A DNA stretch of 64,000 bases. It comes from Bin75 sp965223955 (lineage in GTDB: Bacteria; Nitrospirota; Nitrospiria; Nitrospirales; UBA8639). The stretch lies in the NCBI GenBank assembly GCA_965223955.1, contig OZ245029.1, positions 1,612,001 through 1,676,000 on the forward strand, written 5' to 3'. The notes under the pieces are model-generated. The model saw only the letters and a list, made by a program, of their open reading frames with translations. It made no database searches and had not been told where the DNA came from. The first letter of the stretch is position 1. Every line of letters starts with the position of its first letter. Shown here piece by piece: positions 8,035 through 17,160 of this stretch. A program made the position numbers and the translations under genes.

Positions 8035-9141
8035 ATGAACGGCGAGACCACCAACGCACCCAATGCATTTGAGAAAGTCGTCGACTTTGTCGATGAACGA
8101 GTCGGGCTGAAATCCATTCAGGCCAAAATGTTGAATGAGCCCGTTCCCGGCGGGTCTCGATGGGCCTATGCGTTTGGATCGTGTTTGCTGTTCATCTTTA
8201 TTATGCAGGTGGTGACGGGGATTATGTTGATGTTTTACTACGTCCCGAGCACCGATCATGCGTATGCGAGCACGCAATACATCATCCATGAAGTGGATTA
8301 CGGCTGGTTTCTGCTGAGTTACCATTTCTGGGGCTCCACGGCCATGGTGGTGATGGTATTTGCCCATATGTCTCAAGTGTTCTTATGGGGGGCGTATAAA
8401 AAACCCAGGGAACTGATTTGGTTGGTCGGACTGGCCCTCTTTGGCTTGGTCATGGCATTTGGCTTTACGGGCTACCTGCTCCCATGGGATCAACGGGCGT
8501 ATTGGGCCACGGTCGTGGGTGTCGAGATTATGGATAAGACCCCGGTGATCGGGGATTTCCTGAGTCGATTTTTGAAAGGAGGGCCGACCCCGGGTCAAAT
8601 GACCCTGAGCCGGTTCTTTGTCATTCACGTGATGATTTTGCCGGCGACGTTAATGGGCTTGGCCGGTCTCCATATTTTCCTGTTCCGGAAAGCCGGACCC
8701 GCCGGTCCGTTCCGTGGCACCCCTGAACAAATCAAGGCGAAGACGGATTATTTCTTCCCCAGACAAATCTGGAAAGATATCGTGGCCATGGCCACGGTCT
8801 TCCTGATCATTTGTACGTTGACGTTTATTGAGCCGGTGGTGTTGTTGGAAGAGGCGACCCCGGACCCGGGGGACTATCATCCTGAACCTGAATGGTATTT
8901 TCTGTTTCTCTTCCAGATGTTGCGATTGAAAATTTTTGCCGGAGAATTCGGCCAGTTTTTAGGGGCCATCGCGCTTCCCGGAGCGTTTATGGGGTTCCTG
9001 GCGGCGTTGCCGTTTCTTGACAGGAATCCGGAACGGAATATTTTCAAACGGCCGATTGCGTTGATCGGCTGGATTGCCATTATGGCGGTGATTGTAATTT
9101 TCACCGTTTCCGCGATTCTCAACAGGGAATTTTTGGATTAA
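8035..9141 (+). CDS. Cytochrome b of bc1/b6f-type complex (one-piece)
   Basis: 368 residues from the ATG at 8035; a GTG lies directly upstream at 8032. The haem b ligands are His97/His111 in the second core helix and His198/His213 in the fourth. The second pair is 15 residues apart, as in plastid cytochrome b6, while mitochondrial cytochrome b has 14. The PEWYF quinol-oxidation motif is present in EPEWYFLF, in a C-terminal part equivalent to subunit IV, so b6 and subunit IV are fused in one chain. It oxidises or reduces quinol at the membrane together with the preceding Rieske protein. Confidence 0.95.
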   Translation: MNGETTNAPNAFEKVVDFVDERVGLKSIQAKMLNEPVPGGSRWAYAFGSCLLFIFIMQVVTGIMLMFYYVPSTDHAYASTQYIIHEVDYGWFLLSYHFWGSTAMVVMVFAHMSQVFLWGAYKKPRELIWLVGLALFGLVMAFGFTGYLLPWDQRAYWATVVGVEIMDKTPVIGDFLSRFLKGGPTPGQMTLSRFFVIHVMILPATLMGLAGLHIFLFRKAGPAGPFRGTPEQIKAKTDYFFPRQIWKDIVAMATVFLIICTLTFIEPVVLLEEATPDPGDYHPEPEWYFLFLFQMLRLKIFAGEFGQFLGAIALPGAFMGFLAALPFLDRNPERNIFKRPIALIGWIAIMAVIVIFTVSAILNREFLD

Positions 9142-9147
9142 TCGATC

Positions 9148-10071
9148 ATGTCGAACGTGAAACTCGGTCTGTTAATCGTTTGGCCAACATTCTGGACGGG
9201 CTTTCCCCTGAAATTGGTCATCGCTCTGCTGCTGTTGGCGGCCGGCGTCCATCCCTGGGAAGGAACCGGTCTTCTGGCGTTGCTGCTGCTCTCCACTCCT
9301 ATCGACGTGTGGGCACTTGACCTGTGCTCCCGAACCGTATTTCTTGAAAGGTTGAGCGTTGATCCCCCCAAGGGGGCGGGTTTCCGCTTATGGGGGCAGT
9401 GGATGATCTTTTCCGTGGTGTATCTTCCCCTGTTGTTTGTGATCATGAGTGGAGCCAAGTCCCTTGCCCAATCCGCGGTCGAGGCCACGCTGCACGTTGT
9501 TGAAGAAAACGTCATGGTGATTCCCATTGCCGAAAAAATCAGCTTGGAATTGGTGATGTGGGGAGCGCCGGTGACCATCGTCTTGATTATCCTGCTGTAT
9601 GGCTGGTTGGTTGGCTTGGGTGCCTTGGCTCAACGCGTTGTGCGTGCTTCTACGCCCGTTGACGGGGCGTTCCAGGATATCGTGTCGAAATGGGATCTTC
9701 TCCGGATCCCTCGGGATCAACCGCTCCTGCTGACGGCCTTTACGGGAAGCGGCGTCGTGCTGATTGTGTTATTCTGGGTCCTGCTCCCCGTGAGTACCCC
9801 TCATCCTCATGAAGAATACGAATTTGTGGACGTACAAAAAGTGGAAGAAACGATCGTTCCCAAAAAGGTCATTCAAAGCGCGGAGCAGACCCTGGCTCGT
9901 GCCGAGGCCACGTTGAAAGAGTTGGAAAAAGACACCCCGATGGGTGAAACGCCGAAACCGGAAAAGAAGGCGGAATCGAAAGCGAAGGCAGCGGCCCAAG
10001 AGAAGCCGGTGGCTTCGGGCACCCCCGGTTCCTCCGGTCAGGAGCACGACCCTGCCGATCATAAGCATTGA
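9148..10071 (+). CDS. Membrane protein of the bc/bd-like locus, function unknown
   Basis: 307 residues, starting 6 bp after cytochrome b. About four or five hydrophobic segments fill residues 5-225, with no Cys-x-x-Cys-His or other cofactor motif. The last 80 residues are a charged Lys/Glu/Ala/Pro-rich tail of disordered character ending in Asp/His. I do not recognise a family. The tight spacing between cytochrome b and the following genes argues for an assembly or structural role in the same complex, which is inferred from position only. Confidence 0.75.
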   Translation: MSNVKLGLLIVWPTFWTGFPLKLVIALLLLAAGVHPWEGTGLLALLLLSTPIDVWALDLCSRTVFLERLSVDPPKGAGFRLWGQWMIFSVVYLPLLFVIMSGAKSLAQSAVEATLHVVEENVMVIPIAEKISLELVMWGAPVTIVLIILLYGWLVGLGALAQRVVRASTPVDGAFQDIVSKWDLLRIPRDQPLLLTAFTGSGVVLIVLFWVLLPVSTPHPHEEYEFVDVQKVEETIVPKKVIQSAEQTLARAEATLKELEKDTPMGETPKPEKKAESKAKAAAQEKPVASGTPGSSGQEHDPADHKH

Positions 10072-10097
10072 CGAGAAGATATGTTTGAGGAAAGATT

Positions 10098-10349
10098 ATG
10101 AGACTGGCGGCGATGTGCTTGGCGATGGCGGTGAGCGGATGTGTGGGCAATCCGACGTTTGATGATGCGCACCTGATGCTCAATAGCGTGTTGGATGGAG
10201 CGTGCAATCAACCGACGTTCAAGCGCCCGTTATACCGCCAGGAGTATGGGATGTACTCGCAGGATCTGATGATCTTGCGGGCGACCTGTCAGAGCATCGC
10301 GCCGCTGTTACCACACAACTATCGAGGGAACGATGAAACGGTTCAATGA
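10098..10349 (+). CDS. Small lipoprotein in the oxidoreductase operon
   Basis: An 83-residue protein with a short lipoprotein signal: MRLAAMCLAMAVSGC, lipobox VSGC with Cys15. A GAGGAAAG ribosome-binding site lies just upstream. The mature part has two further Cys residues (GACNQP and RATCQS) that could form a disulfide. It ends just before the start of the second bd-like gene and overlaps its possible upstream ATG. The family is not recognised. It would be a periplasm-facing accessory subunit (inferred). Confidence 0.7.
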   Translation: MRLAAMCLAMAVSGCVGNPTFDDAHLMLNSVLDGACNQPTFKRPLYRQEYGMYSQDLMILRATCQSIAPLLPHNYRGNDETVQ

Positions 10350-10359
10350 GGGATCACAC

Positions 10360-12246
10360 ATGAAAAACCACGGCATAATAGAAACGCTGAAGTCCCGGGT
10401 GCCAACGGTGAAACCCTCGTCCCTCTTCGGATGGAGTGTCTTGTGGGCACTTGTGCTCCTCCCTGCGGTCGTCTGGGCTCAGGATGCGGCGACACAAGCG
10501 ATGTCGGTGGAGTATCGGGACATTCCGGGAATCGGAAGCCGCAACGTCGTCTGGATCGTGGCCCAGCAGCATTTACTCCTGGCAGGGTTCGTGTTGGGCG
10601 TGCCGATCTTTGCCTGGGTTTGCGAAATCGTCGGATGGAAGACCAAGGAAGCCCGCTACGACAAACTGGCAAAAGAATTTACCAAGCTGTTGACGTCCGC
10701 CTATGCCACAACGGCGTTGTTCGGGGGCATCCTGCTCTTCCTTCTGATCGGGCTGTACCCGAAGCTCATGGCGTATTTGTCCGATATCTTTTTCCCGACC
10801 TTCGTCGTGTACTGCCTGTTGTTCCTGTTGGAAACCGTCACGCTGTACCTGTACTGGTACGGATGGGATTCCATGCAGGGAAACAAAAAGACCTTTCATC
10901 TTTTTCTGGGATTCCTGCTGAACGTCTTTGCCCTGTTTATCATGATCATCCCCAACGCCTGGGCGACGTTCCAGGCCAGCCCCGTTGTCGTGGGTGACGG
11001 GACGGCGATTGAGCGAGCATGGGCGGCCATGTGGAATCCCACGTGGTGGCCGGTTAACATTCATCGATTCATTGCCAACGTCGTATTGGGCGGGTTTATT
11101 TGCGGCGCCTATGCCGGCATCCGCTATCTCCTGGCGGCCAGCCGTGAGGAACGGGAACATTATGATTGGATGGGCTACGTCGGAAACTTCATCGGCGTGT
11201 TCGGCATGCTTCCCCTTCCCTTCGCCGGTTATTGGCTCATGCGAGAGATCTACCAATATAACCAGCAAATGGGCATTACCCTCATGGGAGGATTTCTGGC
11301 CTGGCTCTTTATCCTGCAGGCAATGCTCATCGGGGTGCTGTTCCTCGGAGCCAATTACTATTTTTGGATGGGCATTACCTACCGGATTCCGGGCTCCGAG
11401 CGAACGTACAGACGACCGATCCTTGCCATGCTGATTGTGCTCATGGTGTGTCTGGGCGTCTGGATGACCCCCCACTCTCTTGTGGCCAGTCTTGAAGAAG
11501 CCAGAAAAATGGGCGGGACCCATCACCCGCTGCTTGGAGTATTCGGGGTGATGTCCGCAAAAATGACGGTAGCCAATCTCATGATCCTGGTCACATTCAT
11601 GAGTTTCATCATGTATTGGCGGGCCGGAAAGCAGGAAACGGCCGCTTGGGCGAAGATTGCCAAATCGGTGATGGGCGCCTTGTTGGTGATCGCGGGCATA
11701 GCGGTCATCGTGCTCGGGGTATGGGGGTATTTCGTTCCGGCCATTATCCGGATCAACTATTTCTCCGTCGCCCAGGTATTGATCGTCTTGTTTGTGATGG
11801 TGACGTTCACACCCTTGACGGCGTTGCTGATGAGAAGCGCCAAAATCACGACGGAAATGGTCTGGGGGCAAATGCCGATCCGGGCCGGCTATTCGTTGGT
11901 GTCCAATGCGGTCATGGTGATCCTGTTGATGTCGCTGATGGGCTATGCCCGCTCATCGTCCCGGGTGCACTGGCACGTGTACGGCGTGATAAGAGACACC
12001 TCGGAGTACGCCTATTCTCCTGCGTTGGGATATGCGGCCGCCTTCATGTCCCTCAATACCTTCGTGTTTTGTTTGCTGGTGGCGTTTATCTTTTGGGTGG
12101 CCACGATGGGTGATAAGGGGACGAAAGCCCCGGACCAGAAACAACCTGAACCGGCCAGGATCCCCGCAAGCGTCACACCGGCCATGGCCGGAGGAGCCCC
12201 ACGAGAGGTGTCTGAAAACGTAGACGGGATCGGACGTCCCGCTTGA
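10360..12246 (+). CDS. Cytochrome bd-like oxidase subunit I (paralogue 2)
   Basis: 628 residues from the ATG at 10360, which has GAGGG seven bases upstream; an in-frame ATG at 10333 would add nine residues and overlap the lipoprotein gene. A signal-like segment ends near VVWAQDA. The first core helix WIVAQQHLLLAGFVLGVPIF keeps the same candidate haem His as paralogue 1, and VNIHRFIANVVLGGF matches the second. The two paralogues share layout throughout (YDWMGYVGN, LGANYYFWM) but are clearly diverged, with a longer C-terminal tail here. Together they bracket the Rieske/cytochrome b core, suggesting two bd-like subunits in one assembly. Confidence 0.85.
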   Translation: MKNHGIIETLKSRVPTVKPSSLFGWSVLWALVLLPAVVWAQDAATQAMSVEYRDIPGIGSRNVVWIVAQQHLLLAGFVLGVPIFAWVCEIVGWKTKEARYDKLAKEFTKLLTSAYATTALFGGILLFLLIGLYPKLMAYLSDIFFPTFVVYCLLFLLETVTLYLYWYGWDSMQGNKKTFHLFLGFLLNVFALFIMIIPNAWATFQASPVVVGDGTAIERAWAAMWNPTWWPVNIHRFIANVVLGGFICGAYAGIRYLLAASREEREHYDWMGYVGNFIGVFGMLPLPFAGYWLMREIYQYNQQMGITLMGGFLAWLFILQAMLIGVLFLGANYYFWMGITYRIPGSERTYRRPILAMLIVLMVCLGVWMTPHSLVASLEEARKMGGTHHPLLGVFGVMSAKMTVANLMILVTFMSFIMYWRAGKQETAAWAKIAKSVMGALLVIAGIAVIVLGVWGYFVPAIIRINYFSVAQVLIVLFVMVTFTPLTALLMRSAKITTEMVWGQMPIRAGYSLVSNAVMVILLMSLMGYARSSSRVHWHVYGVIRDTSEYAYSPALGYAAAFMSLNTFVFCLLVAFIFWVATMGDKGTKAPDQKQPEPARIPASVTPAMAGGAPREVSENVDGIGRPA

Positions 12247-12280
12247 GAAACCATTGACGTTGGTATTGGTATGAATAGAG

Positions 12281-12410
12281 CTAACGCCACACAGAAGCTG
12301 TCATTCCGAGCGAAGAAGCTGTCATTCCGAGCGAAGCGAGGAATCTCTCGCTCAACGACCGAGCGCCTGGAAAAGCAGATCCTTCGCTTCGCTCAGGATG
12401 ACAACCTAGG
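12281..12410. repeat. R3 interspersed repeat inside the electron-transfer locus
   Basis: A copy of the R3 family, including a doubled GTCATTCCGAGCGAAG start and the end CTTCGCTCAGGATGAC, sits in the 233-bp gap between paralogue 2 and the next cytochrome gene. The outer parts are imperfectly complementary, so the element can fold into a long hairpin. Related copies occur near 27.9, 34.0, 34.5, 34.8, 46.3 and 51.9 kb. Confidence 0.8.
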
Positions 12411-12479
12411 CCATGTTCATGCCTTGGTGTGCAGGCCGCAAAGCCTGCCTGAGGTATTCCCGAACCGGAGCGAGGACCC

Positions 12480-13085
12480 ATGAGTGAAGTCGCATTACTC
12501 CAATTGATCGGTCTCAGTGTTGTAGGAGTCGGAATCTGCATCCTGCTCTTTATCAAGGCGAAATTCCTCAGGGTGGTCGGCTTCGTGGTGATCGTCTTGG
12601 GGACGTTTACCCTGATTGCGTTGGGGGTGCCGCAGATGGCCTCTCTACCTCCGGCTATCGAGACGTTTGACATTACCGAAGTCAAAACGCCGGATGACTT
12701 GTCCTCGATTGGTCAAAAGATTTTCTTCAGCAAAGGGCAGTGTGCCTTGTGTCATTCCATTGGTCCCAGTGAATCAGCCAGGTGTCCGGATTTAAGGGGC
12801 ATCGGGGCCAAACTCGCGCCGGAGTTCATCTATGAAAGCCTCACCGAGCCGCAAGCCTATGTGTATCTGGATTTCAGACATGAAGGGTTGCCCGAGGAAT
12901 ATCCGGCCCGCATGCCCTATATCCACAAGAATCCGATTGCCTTGTCGCAGCAAGAGATGTATTCGGTGATTGCGTTTCTCCAGAAAATGAGCGGGGAACC
13001 CATTAGCGTCAAGGTCGAAGACGTGCTGAATATCGGCAAGGAAGAGGTGGAGGTCGCTTCCCTCACCGTCAATGGAGCACCTTAA
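12480..13085 (+). CDS. Membrane-anchored monohaem cytochrome c
   Basis: 201 residues. Two hydrophobic segments (about residues 5-25 and 30-52) form an N-terminal anchor, then a periplasmic cytochrome domain with CALCH at residues 88-92. RMPYIHKNP contains a candidate methionine sixth ligand. The ATG follows an imperfect GGAGCGAGG upstream region. The gene lies 234 bp after paralogue 2, with an R3 repeat in the gap, and 15 bp before the next cytochrome gene. Likely an electron-transfer subunit of the same complex (inferred). Confidence 0.85.
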   Translation: MSEVALLQLIGLSVVGVGICILLFIKAKFLRVVGFVVIVLGTFTLIALGVPQMASLPPAIETFDITEVKTPDDLSSIGQKIFFSKGQCALCHSIGPSESARCPDLRGIGAKLAPEFIYESLTEPQAYVYLDFRHEGLPEEYPARMPYIHKNPIALSQQEMYSVIAFLQKMSGEPISVKVEDVLNIGKEEVEVASLTVNGAP

Positions 13086-13100
13086 CCAGAAGGGTGAAAT

Positions 13101-13826
13101 ATGAAAGGTCCCCTTGCGAAAACGGTCATCCTGTTGGTGGGAATGTATGTATTTCTCAAATTCATACTTCCGTTGTTCACCGCGCCGCTCCCGGCCAGTC
13201 TGATTTTTCTGTACCTGGCGCTGACCCTGGCCTCTGCGATGATTTTCTATACCATGAGCGGGGGAAGTCTCGACGAATTCATGGGACCCATCGGGCGGTT
13301 CCTCACCGGCACGGGGCAGACGGGCATGGCCGGCACCGCGCGTATTCTGGTGTTCGTGTTGTTCCCCTTGTTGGTGGGGTGGCAAACGTATACCAGGCTC
13401 GCCCCAAGCGATATGCCGCCGGCGGAAAATCGAACCATTCATCCCGCGCCTCCGGGGGAGTTTGTCGGTCTGGCGAATCCTTATGAGAGCACGCCGGACA
13501 ATATCATGATGGGGAAAGGCCTCTATGCGGCGTTTTGTTCTCCCTGTCACGGCGCCAATTTCGACGGGAAAGGCCCGGCGGCGGTTGGCTTCAATCCGCC
13601 TCCGGCGAATTTCGTCGATCCCGGAACCATTGCCCAGTTGCAGGAATCCTATCTTTTCTGGCGGATCAAAAAAGGAGGCGTTGGGCTTCCGATCGAAGCA
13701 ATGCCCTGGAAATCAGCCATGCCGCGATGGGAAGTGGAATTGCCGGACGAATGGATCTGGAAAATTATCATGGGTGAATATGCCGGCGCCGGCCAGTCTC
13801 CACGGACCTGGGAGGAAGAGGAATAA
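13101..13826 (+). CDS. Membrane-anchored monohaem cytochrome c
   Basis: 241 residues. Three hydrophobic segments (about 7-25, 31-50 and 80-95) precede a periplasmic haem domain with CSPCH at residues 146-150. EAMPWKSAMP provides methionines for axial ligation. The C-terminal end is acidic (TWEEEE). Together with the preceding gene it forms a pair of tandem membrane cytochromes downstream of the second bd-like subunit. It starts 15 bp after its neighbour, so co-translation is likely. Confidence 0.85.
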   Translation: MKGPLAKTVILLVGMYVFLKFILPLFTAPLPASLIFLYLALTLASAMIFYTMSGGSLDEFMGPIGRFLTGTGQTGMAGTARILVFVLFPLLVGWQTYTRLAPSDMPPAENRTIHPAPPGEFVGLANPYESTPDNIMMGKGLYAAFCSPCHGANFDGKGPAAVGFNPPPANFVDPGTIAQLQESYLFWRIKKGGVGLPIEAMPWKSAMPRWEVELPDEWIWKIIMGEYAGAGQSPRTWEEEE

Positions 13827-13903
13827 GGAGCGGGGAGAGGGTGTGCCCTCGTAGTCCGATGATCGTTGGATTTGCCGAAGGAAAGGATCCAAGGAGCAGG
13901 AAA

Positions 13904-14740
13904 ATGGGATATAAGAAGAACTATTACGTCGCGCTTGGACTCATCCTCATGGTGACGGGAATCGGGCCTGCCTGCGTGTTCGCGAGCGATCCGCCCCAGG
14001 AAGGCGGAGCCGAAAGTGTGGCCGTTCGTTTGCATTTGACTAACGACTCGATTCCTGCGGATGATCCGAACGCCGCGGTGTGGGACACGATCCAGCCGTC
14101 AGAATTTAACTTGGCGCCACAGGTGCATTGGCCGGATCGCATTCAGGAAGTCACGGTGAAATCCGTCAAGGTTCGTGGGATGCATAACGGCCAGGATATG
14201 GCCATCCTGCTCGAGTATGCCGACCCGTCGGAAGACGCCGCTGATGCCGCCGCGATCGAGTTTATGGTCGGCGATAAAATGGCCCACTTTGCCCATGGAC
14301 AGGAAATGCTCCAAGTCGAAGGAGGGGCGGTCAATATCTGGTACTGGAAAAAAGAACACGGCAAAGCCACCGATATGAATGCCAAGGGGTTCAAAACGAT
14401 TCGGGCACAAGAAAATCAGAACGTCTCGGCAACGGGCGCATGGCAAGCAGGAACCTGGCGCGTCGTATTTTCCCGGCCGTTACAAACGGGTGATGAACAT
14501 GACGTGCAAATCACGCCCGGTGAATGGAGAAACCTGGCGTTCGCGTTTTGGGATGGGGAAATCGTGGATGGGGCGGTCAGGGAACAAGGTTCACAAAAAG
14601 CCGTTTCATCGTGGTGGTACGTTCGGGCCGAGCCGCCACCGGACAATTCCATGTATGGATACGTCGTGTTGGGTATTGCGCTTGCTGCCGGCTTTCAGTT
14701 TTTCCTGGTGAGAAGAATTCGGAGGGGTAACGAATCATGA
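13904..14740 (+). CDS. NxrC-like periplasmic haem-binding protein (ethylbenzene dehydrogenase gamma family)
   Basis: 278 residues from the ATG at 13904, which has AAGGAGCAGG upstream. The signal peptide runs to about VFASDPP. The mature part resembles the haem b-binding gamma subunits of type II DMSO-reductase enzymes such as EbdC, DdhC and NxrC: an N-terminal VAVRLHLTNDSIP, a central DMAILLEYADPSED, and a late VSSWWYVRAEPP. A single C-terminal helix (YVVLGIALAAGFQFFLV) followed by basic residues anchors it, an addition to the soluble family members. The stop overlaps the next ATG as ATGA, indicating translational coupling. Family call moderately sure; the electron partner is inferred. Confidence 0.75.
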   Translation: MGYKKNYYVALGLILMVTGIGPACVFASDPPQEGGAESVAVRLHLTNDSIPADDPNAAVWDTIQPSEFNLAPQVHWPDRIQEVTVKSVKVRGMHNGQDMAILLEYADPSEDAADAAAIEFMVGDKMAHFAHGQEMLQVEGGAVNIWYWKKEHGKATDMNAKGFKTIRAQENQNVSATGAWQAGTWRVVFSRPLQTGDEHDVQITPGEWRNLAFAFWDGEIVDGAVREQGSQKAVSSWWYVRAEPPPDNSMYGYVVLGIALAAGFQFFLVRRIRRGNES

Positions 14741-15855
14741 AGGGAGAACAAGGCATGCAGCGGGTACTGGTCAGGATCGCCGTCGTGGTCGTCGCCGTGT
14801 TTGCGGTGACGAGTGGATGTGCCTTGTTTGAAGATGAAAGAACGGCGAAAGGTCGGAAGCTCTATCAACATTACTGCATGCACTGTCACGGCGAAAGTGG
14901 AAGACAGCAGGAAGGCTTCAATTGGGCACGCATGCCGGACCCCCGTCCTCGCGACCTGTCGGAATCCGCGTCGATGTCGACCTTCTCCGACAAGGAAATC
15001 TTCGACACGATCTCTCGGGACATGCGGGATACCTCATTGCAGGAAGTGCTTGACGACGAAAGTTACTTCGCGGTGCCCACGATGCCGACCTTCAAATATA
15101 CCCTGTCCGAAGGGGAACAGTGGGCCGTCGTCGGATACGTCCGAACGCTTCACGGTGGGTCGCTGACGTTTGACGTTGACGGACGGAAAGCCGAGTTGGA
15201 GTCCCGGTTTCAAGCGGCCAGTGCAGAACATGATCAAGCCGAACAGGTCATGGAAGAAGCCCTGGCAAAACAGGAAGCCGAAGAAGACGCCAGGGCCGCC
15301 GCTGAAGAAGCCGCCGAAGAAGCCGCCAGAGCTGCTGCTGAAGGAGAAGCCGAAGAAGATGACGAAGATATGGACATGGAAGATGACGAGGACGATCTAG
15401 AGGAAGACGAAGAGGACGAAGAGGAAATCGTGCTTCCCGAAGAAGAAGCCTATGAAAAAGTGGCGGAAAGCTTTGAAGCCGCCAAGACCGCTTGGGAAAA
15501 TTTCTCGAAACGTCCGAAAATGACTCAAATTGCGCGTCCGGACTTGACCATGGTGGAGCCCGAAAAAGCGACCCTGCAAGATGAAGGCAAAAACCTGTAT
15601 TTCAACAAATATGGGTGTAACGGGTGTCACAGTATCGGAGACGTCGGTGGCCTGGTCGGACCCGCCTTGGACCGTGCCGGATTCCGTCTCAATGACACGT
15701 GGGTCTATCGCTGGATCCGCTACCCGCAAGGCATGAAAAAGCACACGCGGATGCCGAACTTTGGCCTCGACGATCATGATGCACGAGCCCTGACAGCCTA
15801 TCTCGAGACCCTGCGGGCCCCAAAACCGGACAAGCCCATCCCTCCCATGGAATAA
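14737..15855 (+). CDS. Dihaem cytochrome c lipoprotein with acidic linker
   Basis: 372 residues; the start overlaps the previous stop (ATGA), with GGAGGGG nine bases upstream. The lipoprotein signal ends at TSGC. The first haem domain has CMHCH (residues 47-51). A long linker of about residues 165-250 is predicted helical, Ala/Glu-rich and then almost purely Asp/Glu. The second haem domain has CNGCH (residues 294-298). The strongly negative linker resembles the acidic hinge regions of cytochrome c1 partners and could dock a soluble cytochrome c. It is the last gene of the locus; only repeats follow. Confidence 0.87.
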   Translation: MKGEQGMQRVLVRIAVVVVAVFAVTSGCALFEDERTAKGRKLYQHYCMHCHGESGRQQEGFNWARMPDPRPRDLSESASMSTFSDKEIFDTISRDMRDTSLQEVLDDESYFAVPTMPTFKYTLSEGEQWAVVGYVRTLHGGSLTFDVDGRKAELESRFQAASAEHDQAEQVMEEALAKQEAEEDARAAAEEAAEEAARAAAEGEAEEDDEDMDMEDDEDDLEEDEEDEEEIVLPEEEAYEKVAESFEAAKTAWENFSKRPKMTQIARPDLTMVEPEKATLQDEGKNLYFNKYGCNGCHSIGDVGGLVGPALDRAGFRLNDTWVYRWIRYPQGMKKHTRMPNFGLDDHDARALTAYLETLRAPKPDKPIPPME

Positions 15856-17160
15856 CGGCGTTCGCGCAACGTCGCCCTTGGACGTGTTGACTCATTCGTT
15901 GCTTTCCTTCCCCTCCTTTTCCCCTCCTTCCGTCATCCTGAACGAAGTGAAGGAACTGCTTTTGCTCTTCCGTCATCCCCGACCCCGATCGGGGATCCAG
16001 CGTCGTGCTCTTCCCCTCTTTTGTAAGGAGGGGATAGGGGAGGTAGAGGCCTTCGCACCCGCGCCATCTCATGCCGCCCGGCCTCTTTGGTTTTCAGTGG
16101 TAGGGGCCGCCTCTCATGCGGCCCGGCCTCTCCGCAATCGTAGCCGCGCCATCCCGGGGCAAAGCCCGGGCCATGCCTCATGCCGCTATGTTCCCCCTCC
16201 TTTAATGTAGGAACAGGCCTGCGTGCCTGTCCTCTTGTTGTCATCCCCGTATGTGTTCAGTCATTCGTTGACAATTCTCGCCCCGTCTTTCCCCTCCTTT
16301 GTCAGACAACCCCCTCAATCCCCCTTATCAGGGGGACGGCTTAGAGCCCCCCTGATAAGGGGGATTGCTTAGAGTCGTCCCCCCTGATAAGGGGGGCCAG
16401 GGGGGTTCATCTCTTACGACACCCACCCGCCGAACGACCGCTTCGCCAGATACGAAGCCACGAGAAGAAGAGGCGCAGGCAGTCCTCAGGAACAAGCTGG
16501 CCCTTCTTTCCGAGTTCCCCTCTTGGAGTCACCCTTCATTCTGTCAACGCCTGTCCTGAGCCTGTCGAAGGGAATGACTGAACATTTACAATCCCCGACC
16601 CGATCGGGGAGCCAGGGTCTTGCTTTTATTTGCAGTGGTAGGGGCCGCATCTCATGCGGTCCGGCCTCTCCGCAGTCGTAGCCGCGCCATCCCGGGTCAA
16701 AGCCCGGGACATGCCTCATGCCGCTATGTCCCCTTCCTTTAATGTAGGAACAGGCCTGCGTGCCTGTCCTCTTGTTGTCATCCCCGACGTTTGTAATCGG
16801 GGATCCAGTGTCGTTTCTTTGTCTTTGTTTTGTGTAGTGGTAGCCGCGCCATCCCGGGTCAAAGCCCGGGCCATGCCTCATGCCGCTATTTTCCCCCTCC
16901 TTTAATGTAGGAACAGGCCTGCGTGCCTGTCCTCTTGTTGTCATCCCCGACGTTTGTAATCGGGGATCCAGTGTCGTTTCTTTGTCTTTGTTTTGTGTAG
17001 TTGCACCCGCGCCATCCCGGGTCAAAACCCGGGCCATGCCTCATGCTGCTATGTTCCCCCTCCTTTGCTTGTCCTGAGCGTAGCCGAAGGATCAGGAGGG
17101 GATAGGGGAGGTAGAAGCCTTTATAGGCCCGCCCACAGCGCCGTTGAGCCCCCGCACCCA
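15856..17160. repeat. Repeat-filled intergenic block with a 163-bp tandem repeat
   Basis: No gene is visible. R4 (Cs near 15.97 kb), R5 (16305-16440), R2 (about 16250-16275) and others are nested here. A unit starting near GTAGCCGCGCCATCCCGG occurs at about 16140 (partial), 16677-16839, 16840-17002 and 17003-17070 (partial). The two complete copies lie 163 bp apart and are nearly identical. Each contains two palindromes, CCCGGG...CCCGGG and GGACAGGC CTGCGT GCCTGTCC (in some copies with AACAGGC), so the block could form many hairpins. Confidence 0.8.

Noticed and set aside
15856..17160. CRISPR-like array because of regularly recurring palindromic repeats
   Set aside because: Units are 163 bp with no short unique spacers, repeats vary, and no cas gene is present.
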